Source: Bugula neritina
Taxonomy: Eukaryota > Bryozoa > Gymnolaemata > Cheilostomatida > Bugulidae
DNA: 64,000 nt
Direction: 5' to 3'
Assembly (NCBI GenBank): GCA_964035545.1
Contig: OZ037765.1
Coordinates: 31,571,504-31,635,503, forward strand
Made by a program: the position numbers and the translations under genes
Part shown: positions 13,001 to 26,200 of the stretch, one piece after another
Position numbering within the stretch: position 1 is the first letter of the stretch
Layout: every line of letters starts with the position of its first letter
Notes under the pieces: generated by a model
The model's database searches: none
What the model was told of the DNA's origin: nothing
What the model saw: only the letters and a program-made list of their open reading frames with translations

Positions 13001-16000
13001 CTGTATCTGGGCATTGTCTTTTGTAATAAAGACAATGTGATGAAAATTCACATAATATTCCAGCGAGATGTGCACAGCTTGAAGAAATTCAAATATTAGT
13101 AACAAACTGTAACCGTGGGCAACATGTCACAATGTCAGACTCAACGACTCAACTCAACAAATACACAAGTCAGTATATTGATTTGAAAGTTGGTTGAGAA
13201 AATGAATATATATATTATGAATGAAATGCAATTGTGAGGTTTCTTGTAGTTGTAGTTTAATAGAAGAAACTTTTTAATTTAGTCTATCTTGATTCAAACT
13301 ACTTAAGTAGAGTGTCAATAATAAATTGCAAGAATTGCATGAAATAATACCAGTAGTTGCATTATAGCCAGTGAATTATGTAATGCAAAGGTAAATACGT
13401 CACACCTGAATACATGTATGAATGTGTATTTATAGCTATAAAATGAAGTGAAGTTGAAGGAAAGCAGGTTTGAGATAGTGCTGATAGCATTTCCTAGATT
13501 TCTTCCAGTAAAAGCCAATTTCTATTGGGGTATACTAGAAAAATTACAAAACCACCAACACTGCTTGTGGTATTTGGTAAAAATATGCAACTACAAGCCC
13601 TTGTATGTAGTATTTAGTTTTAGAATGTAACCACAAGCCCCAGTATTTGGTACTGAAAACATGGATTGAATGTGCAAGTAATATGCAAATTTCTTACACA
13701 CCTCGTATTAGTTTCACTTTCTTCACTCTTAACTCCTGCAGAATCGGAGTTGTTAAAATTTAGTCCTGGTACATAGTCAGGTTGAACCACTGGAGCATCA
13801 GCCTTTTGGGTATGAGAAGTTGTGCCTTCCTGGTGTTTAGACTGGTGTTCTTCAACCGACTTCCTTAGCATGTGTTTCTAGACAAATGTATTAAAGTACT
13901 AAAGCTAACCAAATAAAACTTTTTAAAAATAAATAAATTTGTATTTGCTTTTAGTCAAACATATTTTACAATAAATGCAGTAACTAAAATAGTTTAATAA
14001 CAAAAATAAAGACAGATGCCTATACTGCTACAACAAATTATATAATATCAAGTATAATCACTAGTAAACATTGACTAAGAACTTTATCAGTTTGATGAAT
14101 TTCTTAGCTTGAGTACCAATGTTGAATAAGCCCACCTGTCTAGAATGATAACTGGTAAGAACTGTGCCAGAGTCTGTTCTAATAGGAGCACCGGCACCGG
14201 GTTTGCCAAAAGGGTCATACTCCTGGTCAAGGATGGCTACACAAAGAGAATACAGAGTGAGGATCACTGGAATAGTATAAGCGGAAACACATTGCAAACT
14301 GCAAAATTCTTGTTTGAAAACTTTTTTGAAGAAAATTCTCAAATTGTACAACAGCAGAAAATTACTTTTAACAAAAGTAGTGTGACACAATAAACGAGTA
14401 TCAGTAAACATGTTGGCTCACAGCTCACATAGGCACAAGAAAACAACTTTTACTAATAATAATTGGAAGCAGCCGTGGTCTAGGGGTTAGAATTCAGGCT
14501 TAGTAAACATAAGGTCATTTTAAAATAAACTTCCCATCAGGGATATTGACTATCAACTTGCATGAGTTCCTATTTACTAAAAATACTAAATTACTATGAC
14601 GCTTTGCCTATGAGCAATTTTGTCACATATCCTTTAGCACAAACTCTGCAGAAGTAAATGTATTTTAATAACAAAGTTGGAATTCTGTAATCCAAAGCTC
14701 ATAAGCTTATACTGTGTTTGACAATGTTTTACAGTTCATGTAAAGTTAAGGATTATACCTTTCTCTTCGGCCCACTTGAGCTTTAGCAGCTGAGCTTTAC
14801 TCAGTTTAGTAGGCATTGCAGTTGCGTCTACAGAGGACTTTAGGATCTCTCTTGGAGGATTCTCTAATCCAAGAAGACTAGTTGGGGCACCACTTGTTGG
14901 CTCCTGAAAGGGGCCTCTCAAATCACTCTGCATAATTTCAAAAATAAAACATTGCAACGTAACAGAAACATTTTTTTGATTACCCATGTGTTACCCACCA
15001 TGCTTCTGCAGTCTGTATAAATCAAATGCTTTTTAAATTAGGTGTGTACATAATAGGCTATATAATTTTATATAATAATAAAGTGATTTTTTACCTATAG
15101 CCTATATTAGTGTGTAGAAAACAATATTTTTTTCTATTATATTAAATAAAATTATGCAAACATATGCATACAGATTTTGTAAATATTCAATCCCGTGTTA
15201 AATTTTAGGTAACATAATTTTTTGTAAATAATATTTTCTACAAATTCCCTGTAATATTTTATATGCAACATGCCAGAAAACTCGTCACAGGACTCATTAA
15301 AATATAATAAATTCTTGTGTAGCTGCATGAAAGTTAAAGAAAAAACACTTTTAATAAAACTTGCAACTATACTGTAATTGTCAAACATAAGAAAGTATAT
15401 CGATAAACACAAACGCATTGACTAGCAAAGCTAACATTAATAACTCACGACATTAGAGTTGGGCTTAGTTCTTTTGTCAGACTGACTACGGGTTTGTGAA
15501 TTTGCATCATTTTGTGAATGACTAGAATTTTTAGGACCACTGGCTAAGTTTTGGTTGAGTTTCTCCTGAACTTGTTCTTCACTTGTCAGCTGTTGCTTTT
15601 GAAACTTCACACTGTCTGAGGGGGGTTTGGGACCCACCCCAACTCCGGGACGACCCCAAGGATCATAATCTTCAAGTGCATCAGCTACAAAAAAAGAGTT
15701 TTCACATATCTATATAAAATATTTGGCTCCCTTATACAATATATATTATAAAACAAAGTTACATCTAAAACTTATTGAAACTAAAATTTTTATAACCAAA
15801 ATTATGCTAAAACTGATTAAATTTAAAACTTTAATTATACCAATTAACAGATGGTAAAAAGTACTAGTAATAAACAGCATAAAATAGTTAATTGATCACA
15901 CTTTAATAAAATGTCAAAAACCTTTGCTCGAAATTTTCCCCAAACAGCATCAGTAAAATGTTCAATATTATATTTGAAACTTAATTACTACTAAACTGAA

Positions 16001-18433
16001 ATTGAGGTGAAATTTCTAAAACTAAGAATTTTAACTACAAATTTGATATTTCAGGATCAGTAGAGAGCGTAGTATATCTTATCCTTAGTATTCTATTCAT
16101 TCCATAGCCTACCTTGCTCTCTTTTCCACTGTAGACGCTTTTGTTCAGCTTTACTCAATCTAGGCAGACCTTCCTTAGTGTTAGTTGGCTGCTTAACTGT
16201 ATTCGGCTCAACTTGAGAAGACAACTCCCCTAGTCCTGGCACAAAGTCAGGTTCAACAAACACTACAGCCTTCCTTAACTTTTCTCTAGTCATGATTTCT
16301 TCACCTTTGCTAGTTTTATGTGTTTCTTGCACCTGATCTTTATTGTCTTTAGCCAGCTCTTTGGTATTACTCTGTGATATGCCTAACCTCTTTGCTCTTT
16401 CCTCATTTTCTTTTTTCAGCTTGTCAATTGCAGCGTTTTCCAACTCCCATTGGAGTCGTTTTCTCTCACCTATAGTCATGTGCGCCCGAGGAATCAGTAA
16501 TAGTTTCTGACGTGGAGACAACTCTGGAGAGGAAGCTTTTTCCGGATAATTAGTTTTTGCGCTTTCTACCAAGTCAGCGGCTGCAGAATTATTGGCAGCA
16601 GAAAAAGAATCCGTCTCATTGGCTGGTTTCTCATCAACCACAACTACCTTGGCCGGGCCACGAACAAACACAGGCTCTTCCGCTTCAGAGGTAGTTTGGT
16701 CGGCAATTTTAACCTGTTTTTTAGCTGTAGTTTTACCTTTTTGAGTATCTAAAGATTTCTCACCAAGATTAAAGTTCATCACCACTTGCTTAGACGGCCT
16801 GTAAAGCATAGGAAAGTAAAATATAGATTTTGAGAAAACTTTAATTTCCTATGTTACGAAATTATCAATACATATACTACACAATATCAGACACGTGTCA
16901 CTAACCCATTCAATTGCATATCGCTAAGCAACGGACCAAACTATGATTCACAGGCTTACTTTTTCTTAGGCAACTCTCTTTTATCAACACTTCCTGTCCT
17001 GGCTGCTTTACCAGCCGCATTTTCACTAGTCTTGACTCTTTTCGACAAGTTTAACACGCTTTCAAGTTGCTGGGTTGTTGAACTAATGGACTGATTACTT
17101 TCCCTGCTCACAGGAACACTGCTGTCTGTTTTGTCGACTGTGAGAGTCAGATGCTCTTTATCTTCTACAAACATACAATAAACTTAATTTACGATTTTCA
17201 AGATAACCTTTGCATTGAGGTTTTGTTGCCTACTAACTACGACTCAAACATCACATAACTGAAAGAATTCTCATGCAATGCAAATGAAATAACTAGTAGA
17301 TGCCTCCTATCACGATACCACAAAATATTCCCAAAGTGATATATTAAGCATACGATTTGAGTTTGAAAGTAAGACTGGATGCATGTGATTTAAGGGGTTT
17401 CTTTGTAAACTTGTGTTACAAAAAGAAATGCAAACTAATACAAAGTTGTCTGTATTAAGATACAAGTGTGCAGGAGTGCTAGTTTCTGTCAGAAAGTAGC
17501 GACTTGTGCACTAAAAAAATAGTAAAATTAGATACAGACATAGATAAATCTTTACATAAATAATTGTCATTTACATTCACAGAAATTAATGTCTGCTATT
17601 TTAATTTACCTAATGAAAACATAAAAGCCATATACTAAACACAGATACTATAGGAGTTATATACAAGCTGCATGTAGACTAAAATGATAGTTTTACATTC
17701 TATGTCAGCTTATAGTGTGTGTAGGCTCATCCTAGCATTTTTAAGTATTGTCATATGATATTGAATAGAAACAACAATAGGGTTTGAGTTGTATATAGTG
17801 ATGCAGCAGTCAACATTAAATAATTATTACAACTTACCAATATCAAGCTTTACATCCTTGGAAGACCCCTGAACTTTTGATAAAGTTTGAAGAATAGCAG
17901 AAAGTTGATCTTGGGTCAAAGTAACATTACTTGACTTTGAAGATGGTTCCTTATTTTTGAGTATTCCATTTTGTGCTGGTCTTTCAGCTCTAGGTGTTTT
18001 ACTAGTTGCGTTTTTCCGACTAGATTTCAAGTCTTGCTCCCGACGCCTACGCTCAGCGAGCATTTTATTGGCTCGAGCTCTGGCTTCCTCTTCTGCAGCC
18101 TGAACTAGCTGTGCTTCTTCAGTTTGCTTTAGCCTGTCTCTCAACGGTATCTTATTTGTTTTGTTTGTGTAACTAAATTTCTTTTTAGTTACAGGTTTGA
18201 GGCCTAAAATTCAACATAGTATAAGATATATAACAGACATCAAATTGCTGCACTAAAAACTAAATAAAATCTAACTGCTAGTGAGTCACAAAAATACAAG
18301 ATAATTATTTCAAATTTATTAAAGATTATATAAATAAATATAAAATATTTATTTTTAAAAATGTCATACACGTTTTGAGAAAGTTTAAAATACCTTGTTG
18401 CCAGGGCGCGTTGAGTTTTCCATAAGATGACAT
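7047..18433 (-). CDS. CCDC66: CCDC66 homologue (coiled-coil, centrosome/cilium), complete in 19 exons
   Basis: Exons: 18433-18394, 18203-17838, 17164-16960, 16798-16113, 15684-15449, 14927-14759, 14236-14136, 13877-13702, 12791-12704, 12516-12355, 11814-11670, 11536-11255, 10714-10545, 10265-10050, 9408-9242, 9076-8955, 8505-8258, 7827-7741, 7115-7047. All junctions are phase-consistent and total 3735 nt (1244 aa plus stop). Vertebrate CCDC66 signatures occur in the same order: LTQDQL (exon 2), LDPATLKEREELRRKEL followed by the E/R/K-rich coiled coil (exons 9-10), GHD near a basic helix (exon 11), GVQTD (exon 13), and the tail DPLYNPSLL...DRQQQVLDSLRQ then GLMAKQREIE (exons 18-19). CCDC66 is a microtubule-associated protein of centriolar satellites and cilia. 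The model is longer than the human protein (about 950 aa) because of extra Ser/Pro-rich repeats at about residues 200-660. The exon-1 frame is open upstream to 18455, so a further 5' exon is possible. Confidence 0.9.
10274..10390. repeat. 12-bp minisatellite in a CCDC66 intron
   Basis: About ten degenerate copies of a unit like AAGTTAAGTACACT lie immediately upstream, in the gene's sense, of the acceptor of the exon starting at 10265. Confidence 0.75.
11268..11368 (-). repeat. Coding minisatellite in CCDC66 exon 12 (21-bp unit)
   Basis: About five tandem 21-bp units encode repeated TTRQGHN-like heptapeptides. The unit is a multiple of three and the frame stays open, so length variation would be tolerated. 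Confidence 0.85.
14470..14560 (+). repeat. tRNA-derived SINE-like remnant
   Basis: The stretch reads GCAGCCGTGGTCTAGGGGTT and has a perfect Pol III A-box (TGGTCTAGGGG fits TRGYNNARNNG). It ends with CCCATCAGGGA, resembling the 3' acceptor arm of tRNA-Glu. The B-box position is degenerate, so it is not a functional tRNA. It sits in a CCDC66 intron, on the opposite strand. One copy only is visible here. Confidence 0.45.
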
Positions 18434-18455
18434 TGGATATCCAGAGGCTGTAGAT

Positions 18456-20220
18456 CTGAAATTTTAAACAAAATAAAATTAGGCTGTAATTTGATGAGTA
18501 GGATAAAGTTTAATAACACAAAATAAAATTTATTGACTGCCATCTACGGCAAAATAACAATCAACAACTTTTTATAAAAGCATTCTCACTTTCAGCAAAG
18601 CAAACTACCAGCAAGTTTAGTTTTTTTAAACAAGCGCAATATAAAATTAAACAAATAAACTTGGGCAATTTTTGAGAAAAAACAAAAACCATCAAAAATA
18701 AATGTGCACAGTTTTTAACAATTTATAACTTATGACACATCAAAATTATTTATTGTGTCTAATGACCATCTTGATTGGTACAAACTATAGTAGTAGTATG
18801 ACTATGAGATCAAAAGTCCCTAATTCATAAAACTTAAGCACAACTCAACTAGGCTTTGTATAAAACCATTCCGTTTCAAACAGCCAGCTTTCCATTGACA
18901 CCAAATTGTTTATCAGCAGCAATAATAGTATCATTGCTGTTAATTCAAATTTTAGCCTTATCAAAATTACAGTCAATAATACTAATAAATACATTTTTAA
19001 ATGCAGCAATAATGCTACAATTAAATCAAAAGCAATCTAAAACTAAATAAAAATCTAGTTATTTAGCAGAACGGGAATCATATTTAAATAATCCAGTTTT
19101 TTTATTCTTAAATTTTCTTGTCATTGTGACAAAAAGGTCATCCTTTAAGTTTGGTATTTTGTATTGCACTCATGTTTATACTTACCCTAAGTATAAACCA
19201 AACTTGAACTTACAGTTGCATTTATAGTGACTGTCTAACCTTCAAGTATTTAGTTTTATTATTTACAAGTATAACCATAATTTGGAAAATATCTACAGTG
19301 AATAAATACTATAAATTTATAACTATTCTAGTTAACAAACAACTATAAAAATATTAATGACTATAAGATTAATTTAAAAATTACAAATAGCAATACTAAT
19401 AATAATACTAATACTTGAAACAGTAATACTTAATACTAATTAAAATTGTACCCGAGTACAATATGAGTATTGTTGCGTGTACACCATGACTATTAATATT
19501 AGTATTACTATTAGTATTAGTAAACTCTCCCAGTAAGCTATTTTTAATCTTATCTTATGCTTATCTATAATCATTGTACTTAGCTTTTTGTTACAATGAA
19601 GCAACTAAAACTTAGTATATCTACAAAGCCTTAAAATAATCTACATACATCAAGACTTAGACAAATAGCAATATAATTTTTTGAAAATGAATATTAATCT
19701 AATTCTAAGGCCCTTGGCCTTAGCTTATAAGTTATGGCTTATACTTATACTCATAGTGACAGTGATATGCTGTATACTTTTATATTAGAATGAGCTTCAA
19801 CTTTTTAGAGTAGCATATTTTGACTACAAACCTACCCAAGACTCATTCTGTAACAAAGTTCTAATAAAAGGTAGAGATTCAGATTGAATTTGAATGTCAA
19901 TGCAAAGTCGACAAGAAAATTTTCAAAGACGCCATGCCTGTAATGTCGCCATAGTGACAATCTATATCCGGTCACAAAAAATTGTTTATGCCCGCCAGTA
20001 ATGTCAGAAATACAAGACTTGTTTCCTCGATTAAGAGAATAACTCTATATTTGTTACCTTCGCGCGAGAAATCGCACGTTTCTAATAGTGCAATATGTGT
20101 AACCTTTAACCTTTTGCACTCCTATTGCGGGAAGTTTTTCCATCACTATAGCTACGAATCTGTTAAAAGTCATGATTATCATTACGATACTTGCGAATAC
20201 GCACAAAAGCGCAATTAGTA
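18456..20220. other. Head-to-head intergenic region, CCDC66 / IFT46-like gene
   Basis: This is a divergent promoter region for CCDC66 (minus) and the IFT46-like gene (plus). It contains degenerate TAATAC-type triplet runs at about 19380-19520 and an X-box-like element at 19945-19958. A minus-strand frame at 20054-20452 lacks similarity and was not called. Confidence 0.5.
19945..19958 (+). promoter_or_regulatory. RFX X-box-like motif
   Basis: GTCGCCATAGTGAC fits all 14 positions of the ciliary X-box consensus RYYNYYATRRNRAC. It lies 263 bp upstream of the ATG at 20221 of the IFT46-like gene and in the region shared with CCDC66. RFX/DAF-19 factors are known to drive cilium genes through such sites; use here is inferred. 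Confidence 0.5.
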
Positions 20221-23200
20221 ATGGCGAGTGGCAGAGCTTCATTTGTCGGCGATGGCAGACGTGGTATGAAATACTCAAACTCATGCTGTAAAGAATCAGA
20301 ATGTCAAGTCTTCTTTTCATTTTTTGAATACTAAATGATGCTTTTAGTACCAGTTTGTTTTGTTCTAAAACTACAGTACGAGTATGACTATGAGTATGAG
20401 TATTATTTAATATCATATTCATATTGTCATTGATAATCATATGCATATTCATATTGATATTGAATATGACTCATTCATATTGTTATTTATACTCGGTTAT
20501 TTTCACGTCAATTATTATTGTTTACAGCTATAATATAAATTTCAGTTATACTAATATCAATACAACTTATGCAGTTAATATTATGCATACTGTAGTAATT
20601 TGTGCAAATACTGTGCGTGAGTTTTCTACTTGCGTATTTAGTTGGCTATTCTACTAGCAATTACTAGGGTAGCTGTCGAGTAATTATGTTTATTATCCAC
20701 AATAAACATACAAAACAAACATTACATCAAATTATCCTATACATCAATCAATTACTAACACGTTACTACTACGAGTCCTAGCTCACAACAACACATGGTT
20801 TCTGCTGGCTAACCCGCGAACAGTCACTTGACCGGAACCTTGCCTTCCGGTCCCTCTGATTGGATAGTAGAACATAGTTATAAGTATTCCCATACAAGAG
20901 GGGACGACCCCATTATTATACTACGTAATCCCATTACACTGCCCCCACCAGCAGAAAGCCCCACTTTCTGATAAAACAAAATAGTATAATAATGCAAAAA
21001 TGACATAAGTAAGGAAAATCCACAAAGAAAAAGAAGAGAAATATCAAACGTACGACATATATATAAGTAAGATAAACAGACGGCCAACACACAGCTGGCC
21101 AGCTACAGAGAGAGAGATCTGGATCGTCACACAGATATTAGCAGATCAAGCATTTACACGATCACAATGTAGTACCCCGAGGACATGTGGGGTGGAATTG
21201 TCAACTTCCAGCTCCTAGTTTTGCAGGGACTGGATCCGGTGTCGTGCCTGCCGTGCACGTAGTCTACGCTTAAGGCGTCCCACTGAGCCCTTCAGTTCAC
21301 TAAGGCCCATTGTAGTGCTGAGTAAGTCGGGGGCCAATTGGGTGAATTCATCCTGCAGTCGTAGGAGTCTTTCCTCGACGGTCGCTAGTCGGTTAGGCCT
21401 GGTTGGAGCTGGCGTCGCTTCTTCTGGGGAATCTGATGCTTCCATGGGGGTGCTGTCTGGCCGGGGTATGATTGCAGCGACAGTCTTTACCATGGGGGAC
21501 TTCTGGGGGGCGGCTGTTAGCAGTGTATAAAACCCGGAGGATAATGCGGCCCAGGTCAAAGCCTTCTTAACTACTGGTCTAATGGCTTCCAGGTACTGGT
21601 CGTAATTGTCCACGTCCACTACATAGCCTTCGCCTGTGAAACAGTCCATCATATGCGCCAAGACGGGGTATGGATAGACGTCGTGAAATCTACACGGACA
21701 GAAGCGTAAGAGGAAGTGTGCATTCACGTGCAGCTGTAGTCCTTGGTGTGAAGGGAGCTCCTCATAACACACGTGGCAGGTTCGTTGTGACCTACTTGGT
21801 CCCCAGGCTTCTTCAATTTGTCGCTCCGTCTGTCGTGACACCCATCTGTGTCTTCGACGCAGCACCACGGGCAGTCCGTTGTCCATTTCTGGTCCGTTAT
21901 CCAAGGAGGAGAGGGGGGGTGGAAGGTGTGTCGTCGTTCCAAGCTAACTCCAACGGTGGCATGTCTCCGTAGTTGGGAGAGCGAGTGGCGTCTAAAAGAG
22001 CAGAATTATTGTTAGATCGAAGTTGATCTTTACAGCATAATTCTGATGACAATCGACTGTTACTAGTCTGAGAGTCATGCATCTTTTTATACGGCACTCG
22101 AAAGACTGTGTCAGAACGTGTAAACTGACTGAGCGACATAGTGTCAAGCTCCAGATCTAGTAGATCGTCAGCCATTACTATGTCCTCGTCGTCCTTCACG
22201 TGTGACTCTGTCTCCAGTAACTGTGATTCAATCAGATCGATTAAACCAGAGTTGACTGAGGTGAGATCTATTTCCATTAGTGGAGGTGTTAGATCTAGGC
22301 AAGCTCACCTTGGAACCCGGTATTTGAAATCATACTCGACGTTCAAGCTTGGATGTGGGTGGATTTAAAACACGTCTACCCTTGACTGCGTCAGCGTAGG
22401 AAAAGGCTGGACAGCGTGTTTGTTGTGCGAGACCGGAACTGTGTGCCCGGGGAGTAGTAGTTCCACCCACTACTCCGTTTTCGCAAAACTTGGTTTTTCC
22501 GTGGTGTTCATAACTCCCACGCTTTGCTGCCAGTCTTTCCGTACGGCGCCCAACTAGACCTTCGTACCTGCCGCTTGTAACGCGGTCGCATATGAAGTCT
22601 TGGAGATAGGCTGGGGGTCGCCTAGTACGTTGTCCCCTTTCAAGAGGAGGGGATGTACTAGCGGTAGACGCCGGGGACGGTGGAAGGTTTGTTGTAGGAT
22701 ATGGGGTTGTGGCTGGGAAGATGGGGCAGCTGGTGAGGGGGGCGGTGTACTCACTGGTGGGTTGTTACACTCTACCGGTGGTATTTCCTGCCTCCCGTCA
22801 GCTGTCATCCCTTCTTCCTTTCTGTTCTCTCCGGACGGAGCCCCTCCCGTGGGGGGGTTTTGCACTTCCGGAAGTATATTTAGTTCTGGAAGTGGTGGTG
22901 GTAGCCTTGGAGTCGGACAGCTTGGCGCTGGGGGCAGTGGGCGCATCCCTGTTTGTAAGGGTGGCCTCTCTTGCCTCGCCAAGTCTTCTGTCCGCGGCAT
23001 GACCCATTCATCCCTGGGCTTATGCCGCCGCCGCCCGCGCATTGTTGTTTGCCTCCTGGGCTCTAACAATGGGGGGGCTCCTCCCGTCGCACCTGGGCTA
23101 GCCCAATAGGGTTTCAAGCGGGCTTCATTCTGGACAGAGATCTGTCCAGACCGCTCCAGCTTGTAAGTATGATTGGGCATTGCCTCAACTACTACGTAGG

Positions 23201-26200
23201 GTCCCACGAACTTAGGCTGTAGTTTAGCCGCCTGTCCCCGGTGCCTACGGTAGTTGACCATCCACACCCAGTCTCCAGTCTGGTAAAGGGGTGGCTCGTC
23301 AGCGTCTTCCTGTCGCACCTGCCACTGCTTATCCCGCAGTATTTCGTGTGCTACTCTCAGACGCTCTATCAATTCCCCAGCATACTCGTGGACGGAGTAG
23401 TCTGGTTCCGGAATATGATAGGTGAGGTGGTCGGGCACTCGTGTCTCACGACCGAGTGTCAAGAGGTTGGGGGTCTCGCCAGTGCTAGTGTGTGGCGTGC
23501 TGCGGTAGGCCCGCATGACCTGTGGTAGTACAAGATCCCATTCCTCCTGACCTCGGCCGAGTAGGAGACTGCGGAGTGCATCGCCCAGCATCTGGTTATT
23601 GCGTTCGACCACTCCGTTGCCCTGAGGATGGTACGGAGTGGTCCTACTTTGGTTTACTCCCCAGAGGCGGCAGAGGTCGCTCATCAGTTGAGACTGGAAT
23701 TGCGACCCCTGATCCGAGTGCAGTTGCTCGGGCAGCCCAAAGTAGCAGAACACACGTTGGTCTAGTACGCCGGCCACTGTCGGGGCAGACGCATCTGGGA
23801 TGGCCAGAGCGTCGGCCCACCTAGTGAAGTGGTCGGTCAGCACTAGGATCCAACTGTTCCCTCTGGGGGTAATGGGCATGGGTCCGACCAAGTCAACAGC
23901 TACCACCTGCCATGGCCTACCAGCATATAGCCTGCTCCGTCCCGCTTCGCCAGGGAGACGGCCATGCTTGCTGGCCTGGCAGATTTCGCACTGTTTGATT
24001 CTCAGTCGGACGTCCCGCTCCATGTTGGGCCAATACCACCGGAGCCTTAGCTTGGTAAGCACTCTCTGGACTCCGGCGTGAGCCTGCTTGTGAGTGTCCC
24101 ATACTAGCTCCCGGCGTATGGCGGCAGGGCAGATCACCCTTTCTCGCCCAGGGTGTCCCCTGTCGGCGGCCAAGGTGATGGTCAGGAGGCCATCTGGCCC
24201 GATCCGCAGAGAGTCCCAGCGTTGGCAGTATAGCCGTAGTTCGGCGCACCCTTGCCGCAGCTGTTCCTCGCTGGGTCGTTGCCCCCCCGTTTAGCCCGAT
24301 ATATGTCGGCTACCACCCCAGGGAGGTCCTCCTGGAGTTTCTGTAGCTCCCTGACGTTGCGAGCTAAGACAGGGTTAGCCCGGAGGTTGTTGACAGCCTC
24401 CGGTGGGTTGTGAACCCTTGGTTTGAGTTGACCTTGGTCCCAGTCATAGCTTACTGCAGGGTGGTCCAGTGTCTCTAACTCGGATCTTGGAGGACCCCCA
24501 TCCCTTCTCTCGATGTTGCGACACTGTTTACACCCCTCGTCCGGCCGCCGACTCAGTCCGTCTGCATTGCCATGTTTCCTACCGGGTCGATGTTCGATCC
24601 GATAGGAAAACTCGGCCAGGACTTTGAGCCATCGGGCAACCTGGCTGGACGGCTCAGCTCTCTTACACAGCCAAATCAAGGAGGCGTGGTCTGTTCGCAA
24701 GCGAAACGGCCTACCGTAAAGATAAGGCCGGAAGTGTTTCACTGACTTGATTACTGCTAATAACTCCTTGCGGGTAGTGCAGTAATTTCGCTCAGGGGGT
24801 GAGAGCGATTTACTATAGTAAGCTACGACTACTTCACGGCCCTCTTGCACTTGTGACAGCAAAGCGCCAACGTTCTGGTCACTGGCGTCCGTGTCAAGGA
24901 CGTACTCCAGAGCGGAGTCTGGGTAGGCCAGAATCGGAGCCTCTAGTAAGCGGCTTTGAGGCTGTCGAACGCCCTTTGTTCGACGGATGTCCACTGCCAG
25001 GTCACCCCCTTTGCGGTGAGCCGATTTAATGGCTGTGCGACCCAAGTCTGGTATGTATTGTCGATAATACCCCACCAGCCCCAGGAAGGCCCGGAGTCTG
25101 GTCAAATCCTGGGGGGTGACCCAGTCGGCCACTGCCCGCACCTTGTCGGGGTCCGTTGCCACGCCATTACGGCTGACTACGTGCCCCAGGTACTTCACCT
25201 CCGGCTGCAAGAGAGCGCATTTGGAGGGTTTGAGCTTGAGGCCGGCACCTCGGAGTCGCTCGAAGACCTCCCGCAGACGACTGATATGGGTCGTAAAGTC
25301 TGGGGAGATCACGATGACGTCATCGAGGTAGACTAGCAGTGTCTTCCAGTGGAGCCCGCTGAGGACTTGTTCCATGAGCCGCTGGAAGGTGGCAGGAGCG
25401 GAAGTTAACCCGAAGGGCAGTACCTTCCACTTCCACAGCCCATCCCTGGTGATGAACGCCGCTTTCTCCTGGGCGTCGGGGCTGAGGGGGACTTGCCAGT
25501 AGTCGCTCAGCAAGTCTAATGTACTGAAGTACTTGCTGCCGGCTAAGGCGTCCAGGGATTCGTCAATCCGAGGTAGAGGGTAGGCGTCCTGTATGGTTAC
25601 GCTATTAAACTTGCGGTAATCTACACAGAACCGCCAACTGCCGTCTTTCTTCCGGACCAGAACGACCGGCGAGCTCCACGCACTATGTGCGGGCTCTATG
25701 AGGCCGCGGTCTAGAAGATCCCGGACTTGTCAGCTGACCTCCTTTTCTTTCTCCGGTTCCAGCCTCCTAGTGGGTTGGCGGATAGGGAGAGTCCCGGCAG
25801 CTAGCGGTATCTCATGACGGACGGCTCTAGTTAGGCCCACGTTCTGGTCTCCGCTGCTGAACACGTCCCCGTACTGGCGTAGCAACTGGGCCATAACTTG
25901 GCGCTCCTTGTTGCCCGCGCAGCCTTCGCAGGCCGACTGGTATAGTTCTTGGACGTGTTGTGGGACGGTCCCCCGCCGTACAGACGGGCGCTCTCGGGGA
26001 CCCTCCGTCGCCTCGCCCAGCGACGGCCCTACATCTCCTTCTTGGACCGTATGGAAACGGCCCAGTGTGGATCCGGACGGTAGTGTTACCGACTCTGAAA
26101 AGGGGTTGACACACTGCACCAAGATCTCTCCTCGGTCAGTCAGCCGGTTTAAGCTACTGGCGAGTTGGATTCTCTTGTGCGTTCCTTCAACGACTCCTAT

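Noticed and set aside
14470-14560. Functional tRNA gene
   Set aside because: No B-box and no complete cloverleaf.
18394-18455. CCDC66 exon 1 as an internal exon
   Set aside because: The frame is open to an acceptor at 18456-18458, but no upstream coding exon with matching phase was found, so the ATG at 18433 was used.
20054-20452. Minus-strand 132-codon frame
   Set aside because: Hydrophobic by composition only; it starts with repeats and overlaps exon 1 of the IFT46-like gene.
21215-21904. Envelope gene of the retroelement
   Set aside because: No signal peptide, fusion peptide or transmembrane helix; zinc fingers instead.
22600-24294. Several plus-strand open frames in the retrotransposon
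   Set aside because: They lie opposite the integrase, in GC-rich sequence where stops are rare, and have no domain similarity.
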